Of a DNA stretch of 64,000 bases, positions 10,745 through 19,754 are shown one piece after another (the stretch's first letter is position 1; each line of letters begins with the position of its first letter). The notes beneath the pieces were generated by a model that saw nothing but the letters and a program-made list of their open reading frames with translations, had not been told where the DNA came from and searched no databases. The DNA comes from Chondrus crispus (Eukaryota; Rhodophyta; Florideophyceae; Gigartinales; Gigartinaceae), in assembly GCF_000350225.1 (NCBI RefSeq), contig NW_005178809.1:265009-329008 (forward strand), written 5' to 3'. Position numbers and translations under genes: made by a program.

Positions 10745-11785
10745 TCATCGAATTGTATTTCCAGATCCCTTGTTATGTTCGTCAGTCCAGTTGTCCCACT
10801 CTCTCTTTTCCATAGTTTCCCTATCTACAGCCTCATCCCCGTCACTGTCTTCCTCTTCCTTTCGTTTCGCTTCAACAATGTCTTTCTCCTTCTTCTCTTT
10901 TTCGAGTTTGATTGCCCTTTCCATCTCAATTTGACCCCACTCTTCAACCGTATACGTAGGCAACGAGTGGCTCGGTCTGAACACACTTTCCTTCATCTTT
11001 TCCTTTTCACTCACAATCCGGAATGTTGCCGGTAGTCCGCCCAGTCCTGGCGGTGGACCCTTGGGTCGTGCGCGCTCCGCCTTCTCTCGCGGATCCACTC
11101 CTTTCTCAATTTGGCGTACTGCGAAGCGAAGTACTTCCAGCTCTTGGTTCGTCGAGTCTAACATATCAAGTGATTTCCTCACAGCGTTCTGAACAACAGT
11201 AAGGACGAGTTCTCTCTCTGTTTCGTCGTCATCCGCGTCTGCAGCACCTGCGTTCTCCCTGAGTACTGCGAGTTTCCGCGTGGCCTCTTTCTCAGCTTTG
11301 AATCGGGCGATTTTGACATCGCGGCGCTCGGCCGGTGTGACGCTATGGATGGGTGTATCATCGAGAGCGGCGTCACGCTCCCGTTCAGAGAGCATTCGCA
11401 GGCGGTCCGCCTTTTCGAAAAATTCGGAGAGGTATCGACGGCTCTGAACCAACTCAGCGTGACGTTCATGCGGTTCACCCTGGACTTGTGCATGTACGCG
11501 TGCGAGAAGATAGGGAAGCAATAGATACTTGAGAGACGGAGTCGGAATCTCGTCGAGTTCCTCGTTCGCAGAGAGAAGCGCTGCTTTCGAGACTGCGTCG
11601 GACAGGCGATTGAGGGAGGCAATTGATTCTGCGACGGCTTCGAGTTGGATGGATTGTGTTCGTGGAGGAGGGTTCGGGGCCTGAGAAAGGTAGGAAAGTG
11701 ATTCCCATGGTTCGTCCACGGCTTGAAGCTTAGAAACGGCAAATGCGAACTGCTCGTCGAGAGGGGCGGATGAATCACCTGACAT
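10745..11785 (-). CDS. TAP42/alpha4 (IGBP1) family PP2A regulatory protein
   Basis: This is a 346-aa TAP42/alpha4 protein, which binds catalytic subunits of PP2A, PP4 and PP6 and links them to TOR signalling. Family hallmarks are the SLKYLLLPYLLARV helix (about residues 84-97), the DVKIARFKAEKEA helix that contacts the phosphatase, the TYTVEEWGQIEME block in the C-terminal half, and the acidic C-terminus ending WDNWTDEHNKGSGN, the family's typical tail. The start is an ATG with no competing upstream ATG, and the length is normal for the family (about 340-400 aa). It is divergent from the next gene across ~590 bp. Confidence 0.92.
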   Translation of the reverse strand: MSGDSSAPLDEQFAFAVSKLQAVDEPWESLSYLSQAPNPPPRTQSIQLEAVAESIASLNRLSDAVSKAALLSANEELDEIPTPSLKYLLLPYLLARVHAQVQGEPHERHAELVQSRRYLSEFFEKADRLRMLSERERDAALDDTPIHSVTPAERRDVKIARFKAEKEATRKLAVLRENAGAADADDDETERELVLTVVQNAVRKSLDMLDSTNQELEVLRFAVRQIEKGVDPREKAERARPKGPPPGLGGLPATFRIVSEKEKMKESVFRPSHSLPTYTVEEWGQIEMERAIKLEKEKKEKDIVEAKRKEEEDSDGDEAVDRETMEKREWDNWTDEHNKGSGNTIR

Positions 11786-12373
11786 GGTGGGAATCGTTAG
11801 GCCTTTTGGGATAACTGAGAGAGCGTGTGGATCTTAGGATGCACAGAGGTTGCGAGTGATCAAGAAGCAGTTTTCTGTGCGCAGCTGCTGCCGGAAACGC
11901 CGGAATTGCTGCGAGGAAGTGCTGCGAGGAAGTGCTCCGTCTTGTAAATAAGGAACTTTCCCAACTTCGGTCAACAAAACTGCAGCGACACAGGGTGATC
12001 CCGGTCCCTAGTATCCCGCGTTACTACTTGAGTAGCAGTGGTTATTTAGCTAAACAGTACGGTGTGCCATTCCACACTCGTACAGTACACGTGTACAGTA
12101 GTTGGGCAAGCCTGCAATTGGTTTCAGAATTTGATACACGTGTTATTTTCATGTTAGGAAGGGCCAGTCAGCAAAGTACTGTAGCTGAGTTATCTGCTGT
12201 ATACAGTATATTGCTGTAAGCGTTTCGAAGCGAAGTGCAACTGACTGAAAGTCCCTACGAGGTCCCTACGACGGCGCCCACACTGGCCCTTAATCTTGAA
12301 GTTCGTATCCTGCAGCATCGCTTCGTTCGGCTCCAGGCTCTTTAAAGCACTATCGCTCCCACACAAACCGAGC
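11786..12373. other. Divergent promoter region with short direct repeat and TACAGTA motifs
   Basis: This lies between two divergently transcribed genes. It holds a perfect 13-bp tandem repeat (GCTGCGAGGAAGT twice, 11908-11933) and several copies of TACAGTA/TACTGTA between about 12050 and 12210. The open frame of the next gene begins here through a TTG, but its first ATG is at 12374. Confidence 0.5.
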
Positions 12374-13276
12374 ATGGCGGTTGAATCCCAGCATAGTGAC
12401 GGGCCGTTAGCCATGAAATTGCCGGAGCCTGAAAAAGGCGTGCCGGAGGCAAGCGACAAGAAGCATTCAAAGAAGCGAAAGAAGAGGCAAAGAGGACAGA
12501 AGGCTAGAATTCTTGTCGTCAGACCCATTGGAGAGGGAATGAGGGAGCGCCCGATTGGTAAGGGGAAAGTCAGACAACTGGATATCTTGCGAGGAGACCC
12601 GAACAGCACCAAGCTTCCGCGAAAAACGAGAGAATTGCTGTCAATGATGAAAACGTTTAATGGCGATACGTCCAAGGGCAGTGCCGCCACGCGAAAACCA
12701 GCATCTGCGAATGACGAATCCCATCGGGAGTTGAGTCGTGCTGCAGGACATGGACCAGCAGAATCGAAGGCCGATGCGCGAGAAGGAGAAAAAGACGAGG
12801 GTGAAAAAGGTGGTCTTTCAGACGCTAAAAAGGACAAAAAGAGAAAGTTTGAAGGGATGCAGCCTGGAGAGAATTTTGCCCAGTTTTCCGCAAGATTGCG
12901 AAAGGAATCTCGGCAGATGATCATAAAAACTGCCCGAAGCAGCAACCACCAACGTGAGAAAAAGCGCGCATATTATGAAAAACGAAAAGAACGAGCTCTT
13001 CGACGGAAGCGTCGACGACAGGGCGATTTCAGTGATACTGACGTAGAGGAGGGCGGCGATGATCACTGGGACGAGAAGAGCTCCATAGCACATCTTCCGT
13101 CATACTGGCAGGAAATTGTACACAACAATGGAAGACCAATATCGGAAAAGCGAAAGAAGCGATTACAGAGGCAAGAAGACCAAGCGGTTGATCACGTTCA
13201 ATTTGGAGAACAAGCCGAGAGACCCCCGGAGTTCTCATCTCTGCCAGTGCGACGCGGTCGCAAAAACGATGTCTAG
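12374..13276 (+). CDS. Lysine/arginine-rich nuclear protein, possibly CCDC137-like
   Basis: This is a 300-aa, strongly basic protein. Residues 29-44 form a dense Lys/Arg cluster suited to nuclear or nucleolar import. It is followed by a KLPRKTRELLSMM segment and, at about 164-175, the block PGENFAQFSARL with a downstream basic coiled helix. The order (short basic N-terminus, 'P-R-K-x-R-E-L' segment, 'PGE-x-F-x-x-F' block, basic coil) recalls the CCDC137 family and related plant nucleolar proteins, but this is a resemblance from memory, not a domain hit. The central region is Gly/Asp/Glu/Lys-rich and probably disordered. The ATG at 12374 is the first in frame. Confidence 0.7.
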   Translation: MAVESQHSDGPLAMKLPEPEKGVPEASDKKHSKKRKKRQRGQKARILVVRPIGEGMRERPIGKGKVRQLDILRGDPNSTKLPRKTRELLSMMKTFNGDTSKGSAATRKPASANDESHRELSRAAGHGPAESKADAREGEKDEGEKGGLSDAKKDKKRKFEGMQPGENFAQFSARLRKESRQMIIKTARSSNHQREKKRAYYEKRKERALRRKRRRQGDFSDTDVEEGGDDHWDEKSSIAHLPSYWQEIVHNNGRPISEKRKKRLQRQEDQAVDHVQFGEQAERPPEFSSLPVRRGRKNDV

Positions 13277-13598
13277 TGGAAGTGGAATTAGTTTTGTCAC
13301 AAACCCCTGCATGTTGCCGTTTATTACAGAGTCAAAGTTGTACCGCCACGGCTAATGAAAAGGAGTTGCTGTTTCTGTCAAAGGCATGTTTGTGTATTAA
13401 GTTTCGTGTACATTGAAAGCGGTAGGCGACCGGATTCCAGAAACCGCCGGGTTAGCAGTGCGGCGATCTACTTCTCCAGAGGAGCGCTGCGAAGAGTATT
13501 GTGAGGAGGCACACATGGTGACATGTGTTGCTAGAATATTAAACGGAGCAGAGCACTAGAGAGAACATAACATTCTATCCCAATCAAATGAGGCCGAC
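13277..13598. other. Convergent intergenic stretch, nothing seen
   Basis: This is the shared 3' flank of the basic protein (plus) and the R-SNARE (minus). No gene or repeat was recognised. Confidence 0.5.
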
Positions 13599-14273
13599 TC
13601 AATTCGTAAGAACGCCAATCACGATCCCTCCGATGATAATAAGAACCAAAACGACGATAATTATCTGCATTTTTGTGTTCTTCCACCACATCTTGTCCTT
13701 TGCCCTGTTCGCCGATCTTTGGAAGCCCGTTGCTTCGTTCTTCATAGTATCTGTCTGATCAAGCAATGTCTCGATGTTTTCCTGGTTACGTAGCACGTTC
13801 TGAATGTTATTCTGCATGACACCTTTGACCTCTTCCACTTGAAGGCTCACTGCGGCGACTTTGTCTACGTTCTGCACACTGTTATATTTCTCACAGAGCG
13901 ATCTCAATAACTCCTTTGCGGGTCTGCTGAGGCCTGACTGGCGGGCGGTTTGGACATCATTACCAAAGCTAGCGTCAAATTCGCGCCGCACCTCTCCAAG
14001 GAACTTGAAGGCATTGCGTTGTTGGTACTCACGCGCACAGACGACAAGATACAAGCAAACAGGGTCGGAGTCGTAGTGAATGGATCCCACTTCCCGGTCC
14101 GTGATGGTGAGGCGTGTATGCTCCTCAACACGGCCTGACCTGAGCACTTTTTCCAGTTTCTCGTCGAGCAATTTCGTAGGTACTTCGCGTGAGTCGATGG
14201 CAGCATATTCCGCAACAGGGACGCGGTCAGTTAGACGTGCAACAGCAACATAGCGGATGTTGTCGGGGGTTTC
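13599..14273 (-). CDS. Longin R-SNARE, VAMP7/VAMP72-like; first exon not resolved
   Basis: This is the main exon of a longin-type R-SNARE, which acts in endosomal, vacuolar or plasma-membrane fusion. It has an N-terminal longin domain (about residues 1-115, starting NIRYVAVARL), an R-SNARE helix with the zero-layer arginine in NVLRNQEN, a WWKN linker and a C-terminal membrane anchor rich in Ile/Val. Homologues start only a few residues before this longin strand, yet there is no in-frame ATG here: reading upstream meets a TAA at 14301-14303. At 14274-14276 the minus strand reads CAG immediately before the GAA codon, preceded by CCACTAAT, a branch-point-like sequence. So a 3' splice site is the best explanation, with a tiny 5' exon. 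One candidate is the ATG at 14386-14384 directly followed by GTGCGC (110-nt intron), giving Met-Glu-Thr-Pro; this is unproven. Confidence 0.85.
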   Translation of the reverse strand, partial: ETPDNIRYVAVARLTDRVPVAEYAAIDSREVPTKLLDEKLEKVLRSGRVEEHTRLTITDREVGSIHYDSDPVCLYLVVCAREYQQRNAFKFLGEVRREFDASFGNDVQTARQSGLSRPAKELLRSLCEKYNSVQNVDKVAAVSLQVEEVKGVMQNNIQNVLRNQENIETLLDQTDTMKNEATGFQRSANRAKDKMWWKNTKMQIIIVVLVLIIIGGIVIGVLTN

Positions 14274-14386
14274 CTGTGGGGCGTACACACGATTAGTGGG
14301 TTATGATAGGTGCAAGGTTAGCTGCTGGCTTGGTAGGAAAGGGAAAGTGAAAACGGGCGCAGAGGGAGATGGGGAAAGCGCACCAT

Positions 14387-15658
14387 TTCGAGACGGGGTA
14401 CTGGCGCTATGCAATGTCAAGCGTGGCGACCAAAACCGCTAGTGAATGCGAGAAAGAGACCGCAGGCGGCGAAGAGGTTGCAGCGGTCGACAAAAGCGAC
14501 AAACGCGCAGAAGAAAAAGGCAGGAAGAACGAGGAATTGGTAAGGTGCGGAATGAGGCACAGATGTTTCCTCAGAGGGATGTTTAAGTGAGAGACGGGAG
14601 GGGGGGACAGCGTGTGCGGGGGCGTCGTCTGGAGTTGATGACAATGTGGTGGAGGGAAAAGCATCCAGCAAGGGAGTGGTTGGGGCAGAGATTTTGAGGT
14701 GTGTACAAGGGCAGAGAGGGCAAGGAGACTGGCACAGCGCAAAAATCCAGTTAAATAAATTCATATTGAAAGGAGGAGGCTAATTGGGCGCTCACTACTC
14801 CATCAAATGTTTCTATCGATTTTTGCCACGCGGCACCACACCTCATCCTGCGTCCCTCCCGATCATTTCTACTAAACCTCCTGCTCCCCTGCCATACACG
14901 CTGTCAACAATTAGTGCAACTGCTTATTAAGTTCATCAGTTGTTTTCCGCGACCCTTCCTTCAAGCCATCGAAAATCCCCAAAAAGCCTGTTTCCAGATA
15001 TTCATCGGGTCGTTCTGCTATTCGCTTCCTTGATCTTGAGTCTAAATTTTCACCAGATACAGTTTCTCGAAAATCTCCTTTTGTAGATACGACAGGCACG
15101 CGAAGGAAACTCCTCTGCTAGAACCATCCCAGGAAGCAGCGCACAGTCACGCTTTCAAAAACACTCTTCAAAACTAACTTCACCTCCGCCCAGTTCAGGA
15201 TCTCAGCACGAAATCAGGGCAACGTTTCAATGTTGTTCCCTTCACCCTTACGAATTGACAATCTAGGCCTACTTTCCCTGTCAGCCATTGCACACAATAT
15301 GGAGATACTTGAGTTTAAAATTCCTGCCTCGTCCGACCAGGCTTAGAATCTTTCAATTCTTTAAGGAATGCCTTCGCGCCTTGAAAGTTACCGGCAAACA
15401 TTAACCGTAAACATCTAACATCACCCTGTAAAATACACTATTTCGACACAGATGTGCCACCTTCTTATACTCTCTAAATATGGCATCCCGTGACTCATGA
15501 ACCCATTTCCTTCAATTCTGCAATCAGAAAAATTCAAATACTGTCTCTTCCACGCTTCATACCAAACTTGTAGGACCTCTAATCTCTGAGCACGTGATAA
15601 CAAAAGGAGCTTCTCCACTATACTCAGCCGAACACTCTCGCTACAGTATTCCTTCTGC
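14387..15658. other. Region with several exon-like segments on the minus strand, gene not resolved
   Basis: Between the R-SNARE and the eIF2B subunit, the minus strand shows a run of protein-like segments in changing frames with splice-like borders. One, ending at 14910, is 60-odd codons long and finishes ...GIFDGLKEGSRKTTDELNKQLH; another, near 15310-15410, follows a TTTACAG and reads ...AKAFLKELKDSKPGR before a TAA; a third lies at about 15560-15690. They could be exons of one small gene or a decayed gene. I could not join them into a convincing protein. A G-rich stretch at 14590-14620 and poor complexity at 14440-14560 were also seen. Confidence 0.3.
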
Positions 15659-16651
15659 TTATCGTGGAGAGCTCGTGTTTGAGTTGTCAAGGGTGACAGC
15701 AGCGGCAAACGTCTTCACATAATCAGCTGAGTAGCCACCGAACTCAGTAACGACCATTTCACACTTCTGAAGCGGCACTAAATCATAAATGCTGGAATGT
15801 ACGGAAATTGCATCATGCTTGCGATCGTCTCTGGCTTCCTCATAGCACCACACCTTTCCTGGGCTTCCAGTCTGCTGGCTCATGATTGCTACGCTGGCGT
15901 TCCCTACTGGGACGATTCGATGACGAGCCATAACGAGTACCACCGGTATCCTCATCCGGTTTGCAGCGGCTGTAATGATCCCGCTTCCCGAAAAACATAG
16001 ACAACCGTCATCCACGTCCATTGCGATTGCCCGAAGTATCACCTTGGTACAGCGTCGCAGTTCAGAAGTGATATGAGAATCTCGAATAAGACGTGTTTTC
16101 AACCCAGACACATTCTTTAGCCGGCCATATGTAGCACGAGCTTTCCCTTCGTGATCTGGCGCCACTTGCACGATTGCTACGCGGATTGGATTCCCTATTG
16201 CGATGGGATCATCGGAAAGTGCTTCAGCGGCATCTCGTAGTGCAGCTTCCAAGACCGTCCCTTCGTCATTGCCTAGCATCATGATTGAATCGCCACCAGA
16301 AAACATCGCCGAGGTCTGTTCGACGAGTTCATTTTTGGCTTCGCGCACTTCATCGAGTAGGGCGTCAAGGTCATGTTCGATTGAATCTGAAAAGGATTCA
16401 TTAAGAATATATAGAACGCGGCCGGCGATGGCCTCCAGAATGCACATCTGCGGGATGAAAGGTCGCAGTTGGTCGCGAATCTGGGTCACAGTTCCGGGTG
16501 GGTCTGCAGATGTTAGCGCGGCCACTCGTAGTAGAAGGCAAATCCGTTCCGCTAACTCATCAAGGGGCGTGTTGCCCGCTTCGGATAGACGCATAACCTC
16601 TTTCGAGGCCTTGCGGAGAGCTTCGGAGAGCACTGGGGTAGTGTTTGACAT
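15659..16651 (-). CDS. eIF2B regulatory subunit, probably beta
   Basis: This is a 330-aa member of the eIF2B alpha/beta/delta family, part of the guanine-nucleotide exchange complex that recharges eIF2. The N-terminal half is helical. The C-terminal Rossmann-like half contains IMMLGNDEGTVLEAAL, the RVAIVQVAPDHEG strand, a variable central loop, the GSGIITAAANRM segment, and the closing block SSIYDLVPLQ...VVTEFGGYSADYV. That block corresponds to the 'YD-x-[IV]-P-...-GG-x-x-[PA]-x-Y' signature of eIF2B beta. Length (about 350 in animals) and the final GG motif favour beta over alpha or delta. The ATG start is clean. It is divergent from the pseudouridine synthase gene. Confidence 0.82.
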   Translation of the reverse strand: MSNTTPVLSEALRKASKEVMRLSEAGNTPLDELAERICLLLRVAALTSADPPGTVTQIRDQLRPFIPQMCILEAIAGRVLYILNESFSDSIEHDLDALLDEVREAKNELVEQTSAMFSGGDSIMMLGNDEGTVLEAALRDAAEALSDDPIAIGNPIRVAIVQVAPDHEGKARATYGRLKNVSGLKTRLIRDSHITSELRRCTKVILRAIAMDVDDGCLCFSGSGIITAAANRMRIPVVLVMARHRIVPVGNASVAIMSQQTGSPGKVWCYEEARDDRKHDAISVHSSIYDLVPLQKCEMVVTEFGGYSADYVKTFAAAVTLDNSNTSSPR

Positions 16652-17202
16652 TGCAGTGGATCGGTGTTAAGTAGGAGTTCAAGAGAAGATGCAAGATATG
16701 TTCGTCCAAGTTTCCGTTAAGATACACAGAAGTCCAGTACGCACTTTCATACCACATAAACTGTGTGTGTGTGGGGTCAAAAACGGCGAATGCAATCGCC
16801 TAGCGAGGTTGGTCAAGGCGTCTGCTTCCAAGTAGCAAATGTGTGATTGTGGCGGATGTCCGCAGTTGTGTTGTGCCAACAGGTGCCAGCGATTCGGTCA
16901 AAGGCAACTGGTGAGTCTTTGTTAATCGATGCAATACCTAAGCTGCGATACGGGCCGTGTACGGTACTGCGCCGCACTCGATCCGGATCAAGAGGTGGGG
17001 TTACCGTAGCCTTGCTTCTGACTGAGGCTTTTTAGAGTTCCGGAAACACGCCCCCCTGTCAAAGCACTCCATTTGGGAAAAACAGGATGACACGTGTACG
17101 CTGGACAGGCACAGGCAAAGACCTCTCTCTGCCTCGCGCTGGACTCTGGACGTCACCGGCACGCGAGTTGCCAGACTTATCAGTTGCGCGCACTATTAGT
17201 CG
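16652..17202. other. Divergent promoter region, nothing specific seen
   Basis: This lies between the eIF2B subunit (minus) and the pseudouridine synthase (plus). No gene, repeat or RNA was recognised. Confidence 0.5.
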
Positions 17203-18585
17203 ATGCTTTTCACACCGTATGGATCAGCGCAGTTAACATTCACATCACACAACACTTCCAATGTTAGAGTGGAAGTCTGCGTTTGTCCATCTTCTCTGAT
17301 GGGTCGCAAAAGAGGGCGTTCTTCGCGAGAACAACATGCAACGAAACGGAGACGAAGACCACAGCAATCGCCCGCACCCACAGACCTCGACTACATCTCA
17401 AGAGATGACTATGTGGTCATCGAAGATTTTCTTTACGTGCGCCCATACGTCTTTGAGTTCAGAATGAACTTTAGACCAAGATGGAGAAATCAGACAATCT
17501 ACAATGTATTTTGCCAAGAATTCAAGCACACGGATGAGGACTACTGGAAGAAAGAAGTTCGAGACGGTCGCGTCTTGGCCGATGGGAGGCCAATCAATGA
17601 TTCCGCTTTGTGGAATGATGGCATGGAAGTCGTCCATGTAGTACATCGCCACGAGTCTGCGGTTCTTTCGGCCCCTATTTACATAGCCCGTGATGAAGAT
17701 GACTTCGTAGTTGTATCGAAGCCACCCTCTCTTCCCATACATCCATGTGGCACTTATCGAAGAAATTCCCTCCAATTTGTCCTGAAAGCATTCTATAATA
17801 CCGGCAAACTTCTCGCTGTTCATCGCCTAGATAAGGAAACCTCAGGTCTCGTAATATTTGCGAAAACTCCAGAGCGTGCTGCTCAGTTTAGCACCGAAAT
17901 CAAAGAACACAAGGTGCAGAAAACATATTTAGCAGAAGTAGAGGGACTTTTCCCAGCACGGTTATCTGAATGCAATGAGTCCGTGTTCTGGGATAAGCGA
18001 GAAATGAAGGCATCTGTCCGGCAGGAGGGCATGGAGGCAAAAACATCCTTCAAGTTGCTAAAAGTGAACAGAACAAGGCATTCGAGTATCGTAGAGTGTA
18101 AGCCATTGACAGGTAGGACACATCAGATTCGCGTTCATCTTGCGCATTTGGGATTCCCAATCGTTAATGACCCTTTGTATGGATCTCAAATAAGACTGCA
18201 GAAAACAAACCTGGTTTCGCGGGGCCCAAGTCCACTCTCGATTTCCTTAACGCACCCTAAACTTGCGGAGAAGAGCACGGCCTCGGAGCTACGGCAGTCC
18301 TATCTCGCCTGTGAATGGGCTAGAAATTCGTTTAAACAACGTGGCCAGCATCTATCCTGCATGGAGGAAGGGCAAATGCTGTCTTGTTTCAACTGCCCAC
18401 AGGTAACCAACGTGAAAAATGTGGCCGTACAACAGATGTTTATCCATCTTCATGCGCTCAGATATGAATCTGACAACTGGAAATTCGAAGTGCCTCCCCC
18501 TCTATGGATGGAGCAGAAGCGAGATTCTGCAACGACTGGTATCGGGAATGTAACATCAAGTCTTTCTAACTGTATCTTGTCATAA
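17203..18585 (+). CDS. RluA-family pseudouridine synthase (RPUSD2/Pus9/Rib2-like)
   Basis: This is a 460-aa pseudouridine synthase of the RluA class. The catalytic block HRLDKETSG lies at residues 207-215 with the nucleophilic aspartate D210; PLTGRTHQIRVHL (about 301-313) is the second family motif, and NDPLYG follows. The N-terminal ~150 residues, with VRPYVFEF...RNQTIYNVFCQEF, match the extension typical of eukaryotic Pus9/Rib2/RPUSD2 proteins, which modify tRNA. ATG 17203 is the longest start. ATG 17299 would give MGRKRGRSSREQ..., a basic N-terminus suited to nuclear import and perhaps the commoner start. The last ~80 residues are not conserved. Its stop lies 3 bp from the stop of the convergent gene. 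Confidence 0.9.
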   Translation: MLFTPYGSAQLTFTSHNTSNVRVEVCVCPSSLMGRKRGRSSREQHATKRRRRPQQSPAPTDLDYISRDDYVVIEDFLYVRPYVFEFRMNFRPRWRNQTIYNVFCQEFKHTDEDYWKKEVRDGRVLADGRPINDSALWNDGMEVVHVVHRHESAVLSAPIYIARDEDDFVVVSKPPSLPIHPCGTYRRNSLQFVLKAFYNTGKLLAVHRLDKETSGLVIFAKTPERAAQFSTEIKEHKVQKTYLAEVEGLFPARLSECNESVFWDKREMKASVRQEGMEAKTSFKLLKVNRTRHSSIVECKPLTGRTHQIRVHLAHLGFPIVNDPLYGSQIRLQKTNLVSRGPSPLSISLTHPKLAEKSTASELRQSYLACEWARNSFKQRGQHLSCMEEGQMLSCFNCPQVTNVKNVAVQQMFIHLHALRYESDNWKFEVPPPLWMEQKRDSATTGIGNVTSSLSNCILS

Positions 18586-18588
18586 GAT

Positions 18589-19391
18589 TTATTCTGGACA
18601 CATTAAAGACTCGGCAGTTGGTACGCCGGTTTTCGAATTCACCCCGGTGGCCTTCTTGCAAAGCTTTAAAGTTGTAGCTTTCCCGAGGAGGCTATCCGAA
18701 AAGTCAGCCCCCTCTATATCGGCACCTTCAAACGAGGCGCTCACTAGGTTGGCATTTGTAAAGTCTACATAAATGTTAGGATCTGGTCAAAAACGATACT
18801 ATACGCCACTGAATTTCCACGTCTTGGACCTGTGTAGGTCCGAACATACCTGCATTTCTGAGGTTAGAATTCTGAAACTTCGCGTTGGTGGCCATAGCAT
18901 TTACGACTGTGGCATCCTCGAAATTTGCCCCAATAAACTGCAGATCAAGAGAAGTTGTGCAAGTGCGGCATCCAAATAATGCGAACAACAGGGTTAGAGA
19001 ACTCAAAAAGGCACGCTGCTCCCTGAAAGACAGGGCCGTGCGTTATGCTACATGTGTTCTGTATACCTACATTTGCGTCGTCTAGTTGAGCATTGGTGAG
19101 GTCCGCCCCGGCGAAATTAGCTTGCTTGCAATTCGACTTTGAAAATATGGACGCGCGCAAGTCTTTTCGGTTTGAAAAGTCTGCGCCACTTAGGCTTTGG
19201 TCATGGTCAAAAATCAGAGGCGCATCCTGCGCAGAGACATGTGCAGGTGACAGCATTGCAGCAGATAGCATCATCGCTGCTGCTGCAGGAGCAACCGCCG
19301 CACGAATGCGCTCCAAATTGCATCGAGGTGTCGACGCAGTCGCACTTGGTTGGACGGAGGCGAAATGGAAGATGCTAAAGATAAACGCCAT
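18589..19391 (-). CDS. Thylakoid-lumen pentapeptide-repeat protein, three exons
   Basis: This is a spliced gene: exon 1 19071-19391, exon 2 18850-18937, exon 3 18589-18764, joining to 194 aa. Introns are 133 nt (GTAGGT...CTGCAG, phase 0) and 85 nt (GTATGT...TATGTAG, phase 1). Splicing restores an unbroken pentapeptide-repeat register, A(D/N)(L/F)xx, from about residue 66 through exon 3 (for example ANFAGADLTNAQLDDAN running into FIGANFEDA, then DFTNANLVSASFEGADIEGADF). The first ~55 residues look bipartite: a Ser/Arg/Ala-rich transit region, then a hydrophobic segment ending VSAQ, an A-x-A-like lumenal processing site. Plant lumen proteins such as TL15 and TL17 have this layout. The function is unknown in all of them. 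It is divergent from the Tic22-like gene. Confidence 0.88.
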
Positions 19392-19754
19392 CTTCGCGCA
19401 GACCAGGCACTTACGATGAGTTAACAGGAAAGCCAGATGCTGTCCGGGACAAAAATCTTGAGCCTGCAGAAAGAGCCTTTACAGAAAGAGCCTACAGAAA
19501 GAACCTACAGAAAACCCTACCGGTCACTTCTAGGAATGGTACAGAAAGCGGTCATCGATAAGTTCGATTTCCTTCATGTATTTTTCGTGATTTTTTTTCC
19601 TGCATGAGTTGAGATCAGTGCATTGGACCTTTGAGATTGCAGCGACACAATCGCATACCTTAATCTGTGGCAGCTTGTATCTACACGCTGGTTTTGCGTT
19701 GAATCAAGCGACTGTGGTACGGAGAAGAACTGGTACAGTACAGCGGCCAGCGGG
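19392..19754. promoter_or_regulatory. Bidirectional promoter region with four imperfect 13-15-bp repeats
   Basis: This is the 363-bp gap between two divergent genes that both encode plastid proteins. At 19460-19513 there are four near-tandem units of the form GAGCCTACAGAAA (variants GAGCCTGCAGAAA, GAGCCTTTACAGAAA, GAACCTACAGAAA). The repeats sit nearer the pentapeptide gene. A shared regulatory role is inference. Confidence 0.45.

Noticed and set aside
14908..15287. Selenoprotein reading through TGA
   Set aside because: The same frame also has a TAG, no SECIS-like structure was recognised, and no known selenoprotein family matches. Kept only as a minor option in the finding.
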